From the NCBI GenBank assembly GCA_949316235.1, contig OX438749.1, positions 17,128,414-17,192,413 on the forward strand: a DNA stretch of 64,000 nt, in the 5' to 3' direction. Position 1 is the first letter of the stretch. The number at the start of each line of letters is the position of its first letter. The notes beneath the pieces were generated by a model. The model had not been told where the DNA came from. It saw only the letters and a list, made by a program, of their open reading frames with translations, and made no database searches. This document shows positions 22,774 through 32,565 of this stretch, one piece after another. The DNA is from Oegoconia quadripuncta (Eukaryota > Arthropoda > Insecta > Lepidoptera > Autostichidae). Made by a program: the position numbers and the translations under genes.

Positions 22774-23883
22774 ATGTTTGGCATTCTAGTGTTGTTACTG
22801 TTAGTAGCCGCAAGCGTTTCAACGATAGATACATCGCAAAATTTCACAATGTTGGCTAATTTACCAAAAACTATGAAAGCGGTTGGTCTATACAAATATT
22901 TACCTATAGCAGATGCGCACAGTCTCCTAGATTTAGAAGTGAGTTTACCTAATTTATTAAAATCAGATGTGTTAGTGGAAGTGAAGGCAACAGCTGTTAA
23001 CCCTATAGATACGAAGCAAAGAGCGCCGAAATCTATCATCGAAACTACGCCCAGAATTTTGGGGTGGGACGGCGCTGGAATTGTTGTTGCTAAAGGTGAA
23101 AATACCAAAGTATTCAATATAGGCGACGAAGTCTTTTTCACCGGCGATTTGAGACGGAACGGTTCTAATGCGCAATATGTTGCTTTAGATGAAATCTTGG
23201 TGGGATCGAAACCGAAGAATCTTACATTTGAACAAGCAGCGGCTATGCCCTTAACATCAGTGACCGCTTACGAATCAATTTATGACCGTTTATTGGTAAC
23301 CGAAAAAGATAAAGGAAAAAGTTTATTGATTATAAACAGTGCTGGTGGTGTGGGGTCAGTTGCATCACAGTTGGCTAAAAACTTGGGTTTGAAAGTGATT
23401 GGAACGGCATCTCGTCCTGAAACTGAAGCATTTACTCGCCAACACGGAGCCGACATTGTTCTCAACCATACTCGGGATCTGATTCCACAGTTAGAGGCGC
23501 AAGGATATGGAAGTGGAGTAGATTTCATACTTGTCAACTATGACCCATTTCCATATTGGAATACATTGATGAAAGCTATCAAACCCCAAGGCAGAATTTG
23601 TTTAATAGTAGACAGTAGTGGCCTTGTTGATTTGAGACCAATGAAAGATAAAAGTGTAACTCTAGTCTATGAAATGATGTTAACAAGAATTAAATATGAC
23701 ACTGAGGATAAGTTTAGGCATCATGTAATTTTACAGGAAATATCCAAAATGCTTGAACATGGTAAATTGAAGAATACTCTTTCCAAGACACTTTCACCAA
23801 TTAATGCTGCCAATTTAAAAGAGGCCCATAGGCTGCTAGAAGAGATGCATGTGATTGGTAAATTGGTCATATCTGGGTTTTAG
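22774..23883 (+). CDS. intronless medium-chain dehydrogenase/quinone oxidoreductase-like, probable bacterial origin
   Basis: A 369-aa MDR-superfamily oxidoreductase of the bacterial zinc-type alcohol dehydrogenase-like/quinone oxidoreductase group. It would reduce a carbonyl or quinone with NAD(P)H, substrate unknown. From residue 34 the sequence MKAVGLYKYLPIADAHSLLD follows bacterial homologues, then AVNPIDTKQR, GWDGAGIVV, the dinucleotide-binding loop NSAGGVGSVASQLAKNLGL near residue 190 and a C-terminus ending GKLVISGF. The catalytic-zinc GHE motif is absent, as in quinone oxidoreductases. The first 33 residues (MFGILVLLLLVAASVS then a short linker with the sequon NFT) look like an added signal peptide; an internal start at residue 26 or 34 would give the bacterial form. 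There are no introns, unlike neighbouring genes. A possible AATAAA lies at 24087. Horizontal transfer is inferred. Confidence 0.85.
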   Translation: MFGILVLLLLVAASVSTIDTSQNFTMLANLPKTMKAVGLYKYLPIADAHSLLDLEVSLPNLLKSDVLVEVKATAVNPIDTKQRAPKSIIETTPRILGWDGAGIVVAKGENTKVFNIGDEVFFTGDLRRNGSNAQYVALDEILVGSKPKNLTFEQAAAMPLTSVTAYESIYDRLLVTEKDKGKSLLIINSAGGVGSVASQLAKNLGLKVIGTASRPETEAFTRQHGADIVLNHTRDLIPQLEAQGYGSGVDFILVNYDPFPYWNTLMKAIKPQGRICLIVDSSGLVDLRPMKDKSVTLVYEMMLTRIKYDTEDKFRHHVILQEISKMLEHGKLKNTLSKTLSPINAANLKEAHRLLEEMHVIGKLVISGF

Positions 23884-23889
23884 TCTATC

Positions 23890-23960
23890 CTCTTTCAAGA
23901 CGCTTTCTCCAATCAATGCAGCTAATTTGAAAGATGCATATGATTGGGAAGTTAGTCCCT
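23890..23960 (+). pseudogene. 3' fragment of the oxidoreductase gene, tandem duplicate
   Basis: Directly after the stop codon, CTCTTTCAAGACGCTTTCTC and CCAATCAATGCAGCTAATTT repeat the last coding stretch of the gene (CTCTTTCCAAGACACTTTCA, CCAATTAATGCTGCCAATTT). It breaks after TGATTGGGAAGTTAGTCCC. A short duplicated end of the same gene, non-coding. Confidence 0.8.
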
Positions 23961-24550
23961 TAATTGTAAATGAAACTTCAATAATGAATCAAATACTTAC
24001 CTAACACATATGGAGGCACATCACGCCTTTCTACTTCATAACAATAGAACTTCTATTGTGTTTGATGATGTGTTCCGGAACATGGTAATAAAATTATTAT
24101 GATAAATAGTTATTCTTTTTGCTATAAATAATTTGCAGTAATTTTTTTAAATTTAATTCCACTGGAGTCAAATGATGGAAAAAAAGTAAAAGTATATAGG
24201 GTAATATTTATAGTATATATAGTCGACAGCACAACAGAACTGTAACGCTACTATTAGTGTATGCTGGCCACAGGACTCTAGATTTTTTTTCTATGATTGG
24301 CTATCCCTCACTTACCTGAAAATGACACCACACTTGCCCTAGTAGCTATAAATAAGCAAATGTAAGGCTCAAAAAAGCTTTCAACCCCTCCCCCCAGCAA
24401 GGTGGCTCCTGCTGCTTCCGAGGCTTTTCCATTCAAGTACACCTAAGGAATAATTGTGCCAAGGCTCATACTTTAATGTCAAACTAGATATTGGGTCCCA
24501 TACAATGAGTGACTATAAAAGCCCACTAGCGACTGTGTATTATTAAATCT

Positions 24551-25172
24551 GTGACTATGCTCATGTCGACTGCTTATGAATGTGTTTATGATCGAAGGAT
24601 AAAGGGCAAAAATTTGATGATTATAAACAGTACTGGTGGCACGGATTCAGTAACATCATCGCAGCTGCCTAAAAATTCGGACTTGAAAGTTTTTGTCCTG
24701 AAACTGAGACATTTACTCGCAAACATGGAGCCGATCTTGTCCACAATTATACCTGGTCGCTCATTCCACAACTGGAAGTACATTGGTATGGAAATTCAGG
24801 AGATTAAATACTTGTTAACTGTGACCCATTCACACTAATGGAAGCTATCAAAGCACAAGGCAAGATTTGTTAGTAGATAGCAGTGGATTATTTGACTTAA
24901 AACTTGAGGACAATAACCATATGAACTACAATAACGGGTTCACAAAAATCCAAACCTTTGGCTCAGAGATGTTGTGGACGAGACTGAAATACAATTCAGA
25001 AGACAAAATCAGACATCATGTAATATTGTAAAAAATTTCATTCAATGATGATAGAAAATGGAACTTCGAAAAACACTCTTGAAGACTCTCACCAATAAAT
25101 GTTGCAAACTTTTAGAAAAGCCCATAACTTTTGGAAGAGCAAAAATTTATTGGAAAATTTTAGCTTTACACA
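24551..25172 (+). pseudogene. decayed duplicate of the oxidoreductase gene, 5'-truncated
   Basis: Homology starts at the codons matching PLTSVTAYESIYDR of the intact gene (here MLMSTAYECVYDR). It runs through the cofactor loop (MIINSTGGTDSVTS), the middle (CCTGAAACTGAGACATTTAC), the region of the methionine-rich helix and the C-terminal LEEMHVIGKL equivalent. There are several frameshifts, small deletions and in-frame stops. The GGVGS loop has become GGTDS, so binding would fail even if translated. The 5' half of the gene is missing. Confidence 0.88.
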
Positions 25173-25269
25173 TAATGTAGAATGAGGTCTACAAGTATAT
25201 TTACATAAATCTACATAGTTATACAAATGTTAATGTTTGGGTATGTCCTAAGGTTTATTATTATTATTA

Positions 25270-25295
25270 AGAGCCGATAGTGTCCCACTGCTGGG
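25270..25295. repeat. (ATT)n plus dispersed repeat core
   Basis: A short TTATTATTATTA run followed by AGAGCCGATAGTGTCCCACT, the same core that was inserted in the copia element at 17752. Confidence 0.5.
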
Positions 25296-25568
25296 TTAGT
25301 TTAATAAATAAATAAATATCCTTAGACATACACACAGCGCCATCTAGTTCCACAGTAAGCAACTATAAGCTTGTGTTGTGGATACCAGATGGTTGATATA
25401 TTACATGAATACATATTTTTTTGTAAATAAATACTTATTAAAAATGATAACATCCATAACTCGGGTACACATGTCCGTATTCATCACACAAACATATGCC
25501 CCTAGCGGGATTCGAACCCGCAACCTTTGGTATAGTGGTCAGAATTACTAACCACTACACCAAAGAGG
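25296..25568 (-). repeat. tRNA-derived SINE, family C
   Basis: On the minus strand the head reads CCTCTTTGGTGTAGTGGTTA with the B-box GGGTTCGAATCCCGC, then the same body as 11735-11985 (CCATCTGGTATCC, CTAGATGGCGC) and an AT-rich tail. The head is not a complete tRNA. Confidence 0.8.
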
Positions 25569-25641
25569 TTTTTTTTTTTCTTTTTTTATTAGGTTTTTTA
25601 AGTTGTTTAAGGTTTACTTTAGTTATATAAATTGTTAAGTT

Positions 25642-25647
25642 TTTATT
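25642..25647 (-). terminator. poly(A) signal of NUDCD3
   Basis: AATAAA on the minus strand, 32 bases after the stop codon of the gene that ends at 25679. Confidence 0.65.
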
Positions 25648-25678
25648 AATTAAACATATTTTTGCGATTATAAATTCT

Positions 25679-28600
25679 TTACTGGATATGAACCATATTT
25701 GGATCAAATTTTTGACCCCTGAATGGAGAACCATCAGCATCCCAAGCTTTCTTCAGTATCTCAATGTTCCGAAGTTGATCACTAGTTGGTAATCCTCTCA
25801 GCTTCTGTTCTTGATTCCACTGAATTTCTCTTACCTGAAAATTTTAACAGATTATAATTATAACATTTACTAGAAAGGCAGTGTAAACTGGAGTTTTATA
25901 ATTAGTAGATTAAAATGGGATGGATTCCAACTGATCATGGAACTATTACCTTTTCTATGTGGTCATCTGGGAGCTCATAGAGAGGCCTTGAGCAGTCTAT
26001 TTTAGAAAGGTCAATAGGTTCTTCATTTTCCAGAAATTTGTTCCACCAGCGCTCTTGAACTTTCTCTAAAAATAAACATAATTATTATCATCGGATTTTG
26101 AAAAGAGAGAAGTCTAAGGCCCGTATTTCATAATGTTGCAAGCATAGATCTGCACTAGGGTAGTTAGAAAGTGATGCCGTTATACAAGTTACCTAAAGCT
26201 GTCCCTTTTTAACTGACCTCCGTGCATCCGCCTCCGTAGCTCAATGTAAACCACATTGGGTTTACGATTAGGAGGTCGCGGGTTCGATCCCCAGCGGGGT
26301 ACATGTTTAAGTACTCTGTTTTGTTGGTGGTAGGGCATTTTAAATGTCCGTCTGGCTAGCTACCACCAATCTAAATCTGCCGCCAAGCAGCAATGTTAAT
26401 AGCATTGTTCAGAGATAAGATAGTCAGTCCTCCCAATGTGTTGGGGTTTCCAGGTCAGTACACTTCCACTTTCGACCTCGTCTTCATTTAACATCAGGTA
26501 CGATCGAGGTCAAGTACCAACACGTTGTGCATAAAAAAGACCTCAAGTGGAGATCTTTGCTTGAGTAACATTCTGTAACAGGCCTTAGAGTAGATATTCC
26601 TTTGATCGCCAAGTTCACACTTTATAGAAATATTATTATATTATCGTGTTATTCTACTATGGAAGAGATTACAATCTGGCAATCAGAATGATATGCAAAA
26701 TTTAGTCTGCTAGTCTGGGGCAATATTAAACAAGTCTGTTATCATCAGTGACAATGATTGTTATTATTACAAAAACAGTGTCATATTTGCATCATAGCTT
26801 TATCCAAATTGTTGAATTATTTACATCCTGTGTTACCTTTGTTAAATTAAACTAACATTATAGTACTAATTAATGTATTTTACAAATTCTGAAATTGCTT
26901 TTGTATAAATAGTTTTTGAACTCATGGCCCATGGAAATAAATAAAGCTAATGATCAAAGTATGATAAGGATCACTGGTTATCACATTAACTAGACACTGC
27001 AACAAGAAATTCTTATAATTTATCACACGATGAATGTGTAATGTACATGACATTCACTGCTGAATGTATGCCTCCCTCATAGGTTTCAAGAATGACAGCT
27101 GGAAGCGGCCTGTATCCAGTAACTTCTGGTGACCTTCATCAGGTGTCCATGCACTTTGTGGGTGTTGAAAATTCTAATGATTTACAAAATTCACCTAAAT
27201 GTATCAGCAATTTTCCTTCACTGATGCTCCAAAAACTCTCAATTGTTTTAACCTTAAAAAGCAGCGTGTCTTTGATTAGTGTAATGCCAGTACGACAAGC
27301 CACACAAATATCTCCTGGGTTTATAGTCACTTTCAGATCTTTGGCCGATTTTATATCTGGTGGTAGTTTTACTGTTACATCTGGAAATGAAAATATTCAA
27401 TTTCAATGTTAACCTACAAGTCAAGGAAGTAAGAAATTTTGGGCGAATCTAAAATAAACCAGCTTGATTTCAATTTAATCACTGTAATAAACAGCCTGAA
27501 AACAAACCGATGACACACTCCAGACACTCCATACAAACGTCTCGTTTTAATTACCTACTTCTACTATATAAACAAATGACATCTGTATACACTGTGCAGG
27601 TGTGGGTGAAATGTTCAGGGTTACCTATCTAAGGTTGATATCTAGTTCAATCAATCCTTTTAAGGAATAGGTTTCCTTTTCAGGATTCTGCCAGCATCAA
27701 GTCAGTCGTGGAAGAATTGATAATCTTGTTAATGCAAATCTAATTCTTTTATATCATTATCATAATAATATTCAGACTTTTCTACTGGATCTTATTACCT
27801 CAAAAACAATATTCAGTTCAGGTACACTTCACTACAAAAATAACTTTTCTGTTATTTACGGTTAAAATATTTGATAACTAACACAAAACAAGAAGTTTAT
27901 AACTTATCCTTGCTGCTCTTTCTTTCTTTTATTATTTTCTTAATAAAATCAATTCAAAAATGCTTTATTTTGTAGGTAAGTACACAGTTTTAAAATATGA
28001 ATTATTTTAAAATAGACCATTTTACATTTTTAAAGCTACTGCTTGTTCAAAAGGCAATTTTCCCCTGAGAAGAACAAGCAAGAAACTCGAGAGGTTGCTT
28101 TTTTTAAAAAAACGATTTTTATATTACAAAATTATTAATTATTATTTTGTATTAAATATTTCATTATTAATTGTGAAATAGCCTGGTTATCGAACAGGCT
28201 GGTTATGTCCATGAATGTTTATCATCTAAATAATCTGATATTTTATAATATTATGCTTTCTTAATAAGTTTCTGTTTTATAGTATCTTTAAATTTATTGA
28301 AAGGAAGATTTGGTATATCAACAGGAACCTTATTGAAAAAGCATATACACAGCCCTTTGAATGAATTACTGACTTTAAGTTAATCTCTTAAGTTAAATTT
28401 TTTTTTTTTTTTTTTTATGCTTATTATCATGCAATCAGTCGGTGGACTATGAGCAGATGTGTTGGGCGTTCTGTCGCGGGGGGTAGTGTGATCCCCATTG
28501 GAATCATCAAGTTAAAATATAAATTAATTCTTTTATTGGCCCAGTGTTGATGAGATAAAACCGGAGAATAAATAAATGAATAAGAAATAGGTTGAGTTTT

Positions 28601-30056
28601 ACAATTTACACAATATTAGTTTATTAGTTAATGACTAATTAGTTTACATTTTACAATTGAAAGTTTAAATTTTATTTTACAATTATTTACACTATTTGCG
28701 AGACGTGACGAACAGCCCTAACCTAACAAGGCTTGCCAACCTAGTGGGAGGCGGGGTGCGGTACCGCCGATCGGTGGGAGTGGCCATTCTGTACGTTAGT
28801 ACTATATTAATTCTGTGCCGATGATGTGTGTTTCATAAAACAACTATTTTTATACAGTTTAGAATTTGTGGGTCCATATTAATCAAATAATAAATAAATA
28901 ATATAAATAAATTGTATGTCTCTTGTTTTCTTATTTGTTCATATTTCTCCCTTGTATGTGTGCCAGTATATGCAATAAACTTTTTATCTATCTATCTATC
29001 TATCTTAAATATAATGGATTAATATTCTCATTTTATAAATCATGAATACGCACCTAATTCCATAATAGTCTGTGACCAAGAGTAATTTTCCCTTTGAGCA
29101 CCATTGTATGTTTCACTATTTTTTTGTGTTGGTATAACTGGCGGCTCATTGGCAGCTGCACTTGGCTCTTCAGTGTTTGTTAGGTTATTACACGGCATGT
29201 GAATTGATTTATCGGCTGGTTTACTACTGGAATTCACAGTTTCTGTTCTAGCTTCAATGGTGTCCCCATCATCTTCAGGTCCTGGTGTTTCTATACTGTC
29301 ATCACCATCCTCAGCTTCGATTTCAACTTCTTGGGCAACCATTGAGCACATGATTTCATTATTGACGTCCAATGGCTTTCTAGTACCATTGGGTGGTTTC
29401 CAGTTATTCGGGTTGTACATTCTTAGGACCTTCACTACAAGCTCTTCTGCAACACCAGGTGGAAACCCCATATTTTCGTATGGTCCTTCAGGTACATAGT
29501 AGAAATCAGTACTGAAAAATTCCAAACCAATGTAATTTCTGCCACTAGTACCTACTGTTACTTTTGTATACCAAGGTTGGAGGTACAATTATCAGGTGAA
29601 TAAATTTCACTACAAAATTTCGATTTCCAGAAAGGGTTGCATACAGTCACTTCAAAAAAAACTTCTGTGCTGCGCTTGCCGGTCCGTGGTATCCACTCTT
29701 AATGCCTAATATCCTTAAGATCTGTAGATAAGCTTTAGCTCTGTTTATGTCAGCTAACGAAGACGTTGCTAACGACCAGAAACTAACCGACGACTTATTG
29801 AGGGACATAATGATTTTTTTTAATGCCCAATCAATTGTACAAAGGCAATAAATTGTACTTACCTTTTCTTTTTGGAAAAACAAGAATATGTAATGATCTG
29901 GCATTGCATTGGTAAACAAACTGTCTAATAAAATTTTACTTACCGTCTCGCTAAAAAGTCAAAAATAGTAGACAGGAAACCAAGTATAGAATTCTCATTA
30001 ACTAAAATCGATGATAATGCTTCGTCATATTTTGCAACATTATTGGAATTTGACAT
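25679..30056 (-). CDS. NUDCD3: NudC domain-containing protein 3, 5 exons
   Basis: NUDCD3 (NudC-like) is a cytosolic HSP90 co-chaperone that stabilises dynein intermediate chain in animals. Exons: 30056-29944, 29511-29054, 27380-27195, 26065-25950, 25834-25679. All phases agree and give 342 aa, against about 360 in vertebrates. The N-terminal region has LGFLSTIFDFLARRTDFYYV and MGFPPGVAEELVVKVLRMY, matching the family's FLYRKTDFY...GFPPG block. An acidic, poorly conserved linker follows (about residues 95-185). The CS domain reads DVTVKLPPDIKSAKDLKV, FKVKTIESFWSISEGKLLIH and then VQERWWNKFLENEEPIDLSK. The C-terminus, ILKKAWDADGSPFRGQKFDP, is diagnostic of NUDCD3 against NudC itself. A retroposon lies 65 bases upstream of the start codon, so the promoter and 5' UTR may run through it. 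Confidence 0.93.
26115..26588. mobile_element. MITE with ends TAAGGCCCGTATTTC, interrupted by a SINE
   Basis: The left end TAAGGCCCGTATTTCATAAT and the right end CATTCTGTAACAGGCCTTAGA are inverted, and the interior TACCTAAAGCTGTCCCTTTT is shared with copies at 31745-31901, 57692-57925 and 57931-58050. A family B SINE splits this copy. It sits in intron 3 of NUDCD3. Confidence 0.75.
26226..26545 (+). repeat. tRNA-derived SINE, family B, inside a MITE
   Basis: The head GCCTCCGTAGCTCAATGTAA with the B-box GGGTTCGATCCCC leads to the tail GTTGTGCATAAAAAAG. GACCTC occurs on both sides of the insertion, a likely short target duplication. The MITE sequence resumes directly after it. Confidence 0.85.
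27955..28395 (-). repeat. LINE 3' end fragment (jockey/CR1-like)
   Basis: Shares order and wording with 38819-39320: ATGCTTTATTTTGTAGG, GAGAAGAACAAGCAAGAAAC and AACCTTATTGAAAAAGC. On the minus strand the translation recalls the C-terminus of jockey/CR1-type reverse transcriptases (FNKVPVDIPNLPFNKFK). Stops occur. It sits in intron 2 of NUDCD3. Confidence 0.55.
28396..28980. repeat. A+T-rich repeat debris, poly(T) run
   Basis: A poly(T) run of about 19 bases at 28398-28417 is followed by ATTATCATGCAATCAGTCGG. Nothing gene-like was seen. It is intronic in NUDCD3. Confidence 0.4.
28983..29005. repeat. (ATCT)n microsatellite, LINE tail
   Basis: TTATCTATCTATCTATCTAT follows TGCAATAAACTTTT, the pattern of a retroposon 3' end with a simple-repeat tail. 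Confidence 0.7.
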
Positions 30057-30121
30057 TATTACGGATTTCTAACAAAAATAATGCAGCAAAGACTGCAACA
30101 GGCAAGATGCAGATTAGAAAT

Positions 30122-31021
30122 TTTTTTTTTTTGGTTTCATTCTCTCCTTTAGGAGAAGGCAAAGGGATCTTGCCCATAACAGCCATGTCTTATTTCTCTT
30201 ATTTCTTCAGTTTGTAAGTCAGTCTCAGTCAAAACAAGTAATTCGTCGTATACTTGGCGTATACAGAGTCTAGTCACGGTCAAGTCATTCTTCAGTAAAG
30301 TGGCAGAATGCTTTACAAAAGATTTTGGCGGCTTCTTGTGGGAACCCGAAAGCTCCGTTACGCACTTTAACCTCTCTGTCCTCTCTTTCCTTTTTTCTTT
30401 TCCGCGGGTCAAGTATCTCGACGCGCCTGTCAAATTTTCGAAAATATCTGCGGTGTTAAAAACGTTTATAGATACTCTTCTACTGGGTGTATTTGTAATC
30501 TGTGAAAAGCAATAGCTACGGGAATATATTATCTATGGATATAATGAATGAACACTACTTCAGCTATAATACAAAAAATCAGAAAAATGTTACGAGTTGT
30601 AATATGTAGGTATACCTATATCCACGATATAATTGGTATTTTTACGGAAAGTACAGATTTATTTCATGTTTTTCTTAAAAAAACGGGTAATTCAATAAAT
30701 TGTTATGAGAATTGAAAGCTCTATGGCCAGGTTCCTAAGCCTGTTCCAATAAAAAACAGTAGTTGGAATTCTATGCCTATACTCCCACCCACAGAGAAAA
30801 AAAATATTTTCGCAAATACAGACTAAATATCATAGCTAACATGACATGGCGCACATTATTGGATGCGGAATTTAATTTACACTTCCCTTCACTTGTACAC
30901 TATCACTAACGTTTGCTGCACAATATTCTGCCATTATTAAGCTTCAAAAGTTAGAATGCATAAATTATAAGACTTATAAAGAAAAATGCTACTTCACTCG
31001 CCGAGTTCCCGCCAAAAAGCC
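30122..31021 (-). mobile_element. poly(A)-tailed retroposon, copy B, with exact 13-bp target duplication
   Basis: GCAGATTAGAAAT flanks the element at 30109-30121 and 31022-31034. On the minus strand it starts GGCTTTTTGGCGGGAACTCG and ends in a poly(A) tail. It is split by a 500-bp insertion at 30371-30870. An open frame (KCVTELSGSHKKPPKSFVKH and on to DLQTEEIREIRHGCYG) is shared with copies A and C. The target duplication and tail show LINE-type retroposition. Confidence 0.9.
30371..30870. mobile_element. 500-bp insertion within retroposon copy B
   Basis: Copy C shows the undisturbed sequence CGCACTTTAATTTACAC. In copy B this is opened after TTTAA, 500 bp intervene, and TTTAA is repeated (30366-30370 and 30871-30875). 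The ends CCTCTCTGTC and ATGCGGAA are not inverted repeats. Class unknown. Confidence 0.75.
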
Positions 31022-31065
31022 GCAGATTAGAAATAGAGATTTGATTTGGCTGACAGCAGTGTCTC

Positions 31066-31476
31066 CATTTTTTTTTTTTTTTTTTTTTTCGTTTCATTCT
31101 CTCCTCTAGGAGAAGGCAAAGGGATCTAGCCCATAACAGCCATGTCTTATTTCTCTTATTTCTTCAGCTTGTAAGTCAGTCTCAGTCAAAACAAGTCATT
31201 AGTCGTATACTTGGCGTATACAGAGTCTAGTCACGGTCAAGTCATTCTTCAGTAAAGTGGCAGAATGCTTTACAAAAGATTTTGGCGGCTTCTTGTGGGA
31301 ACCCGTAAGCTCCGTTACGCACTTTAATTTACACTTCCCTTCACTTGTACACCATCACTAACGTTTGCTGCACAATATTCTGCCATTATTAAGCTTCAAA
31401 AGTTAGAATGCACAAATTATAAGAATTATAAAGAAAAATGCTACTTCACTCGCCGAGTTCCCGCCAAAAAAAGCCT
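31066..31476 (-). mobile_element. poly(A)-tailed retroposon, copy C, near full length
   Basis: Poly(T) of about 25 bases on the plus strand marks the tail. The body matches copy B over its whole length, without the 500-bp insertion. It ends at GGCGGGAACTCGGCGAGTGA read from the minus strand, and copy D abuts it. Confidence 0.9.
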
Positions 31477-31607
31477 TTTTTTTTAGTTTTATTTTCTCCT
31501 CTAGGAGAAGGCAAAGGGATCTAGCCCATAACAGCCATGTCTTATTTATCTTATTTCTTCAGTTTGTAAGTCAGTCTCAGTCAAAACAAGTAATTCGTCG
31601 TATACTT
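31477..31607 (-). mobile_element. retroposon copy D, 5'-truncated
   Basis: Only the last 130 bp plus the tail are present. Similarity breaks after GTATACTT, where the others continue GGCGTATAC. Truncation at the 5' end is typical of incomplete reverse transcription. Confidence 0.85.
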
Positions 31608-31744
31608 ACATAGTGGGCTACCCTAATCGATAGATTTATTGAGAATAATTTATTTAGGTACATAAACCTAATCTGTAGTTGGTAAATTTACTTTGTTGTC
31701 TATTATATAAACCATAAGCTAGGAAAAACACTAACACAGAACAC

Positions 31745-31901
31745 TTATTACAGAATGTTCCTCAAGCAGAGATCTACGCTTGAGTATAATTAGAAAGAAA
31801 TCTCCTTGTATTAGTTTGTATAAGTCACATAAAGCTGTCCCTTTTTAACCATCCTCAAGTGGAGATCTCTGCTTGAGTAACATTCTGTAATATGGGCCTT
31901 A
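31745..31901. mobile_element. MITE of the TAAGGCCC family
   Basis: ATTACAGAATGTTCCTCAAG at the left and CTTGAGTAACATTCTGTAAT at the right are inverted. The interior CACATAAAGCTGTCCCTTTT matches the other copies. Confidence 0.7.
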
Positions 31902-32138
31902 CTTTCCAACATTTTTATTTTTTTGAGAGACAAACAGTTGCTTACAAAAATTACAAACTTATTACTTGGCTCATGTACTCTTAAAATATTACATTATTTG
32001 TTAACCTTTAGTCTCCTACATTAATAATCTAAGGTGCATTAGGTATATTACCATACAAAAATTCAAAGGCCGAAATATTAACTGATGGTAAGAACTGAGT
32101 TCGAAAACTAAGACATTATAAACACCTTGACTACGGTT

Positions 32139-32565
32139 TTATATACCCACCATGGACTTATTATTTAAACAGGACTGAGTACTCGCCGCTGAAAAACGAG
32201 CCGAGCAGGATGTGTAACGTAGAGGCCGTTTGTCTCTGTCTAACAGGGTGACCACAATATATTTGTTACTTGGGACAAATGTTGTAATAAAATATTTGTC
32301 AAAAAACTTTGGCGTTTTGACATTAGCCGGCGTGAGCCATTTATTTCGCATTTCTTCATTTTTTGGGAAACTGCAATAACAGTACAACAGTCAGGACCCT
32401 AATCAATCACACATATTTCACATATTTCGACTCATTTCAAGAATTCATGGGCATCCTACTTCTTTGATTTACAAAAATATTATTTTTAGCTTACCTGTGG
32501 AAAGATATGTTGCAACCACCATAGGATTCACTTGGGCAAGTATAAACGCAACACTTTTTCACCAT
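32139..32565 (-). pseudogene. THAP-domain remnant of a P-like transposase
   Basis: The start ATG at 32565 begins MVKKCCVYTCPSESYGGCNI and exon 1 ends at 32495 (donor GTAAGC). Exon 2 starts at 32370 after TTGCAG and restores the frame as SFHSFPKNEEMRNKWLTPAN. The pattern C-x(3-4)-C ... F-H-x-F-P ... W is the first two thirds of a C2CH THAP zinc finger, the DNA-binding domain of P transposase and THAP proteins. The expected C-x-x-H pair is not seen, and the frame runs through the left terminal repeat to a stop at 32139. The catalytic part is missing. The exon-intron split early in the THAP domain suggests that the parent gene had introns. Confidence 0.75.

Noticed and set aside
22770..23141. 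123-codon minus-strand frame
   Set aside because: It is the antisense shadow of the oxidoreductase gene.
29647..29919. 90-codon minus-strand frame in NUDCD3 intron 1
   Set aside because: It has no splice context in phase with the flanking exons and no recognisable family. Left as possible retroposed debris.
30371..30870. piggyBac-type element suggested by TTAA duplication
   Set aside because: The ends are not inverted repeats and the length is short, so no class was assigned.
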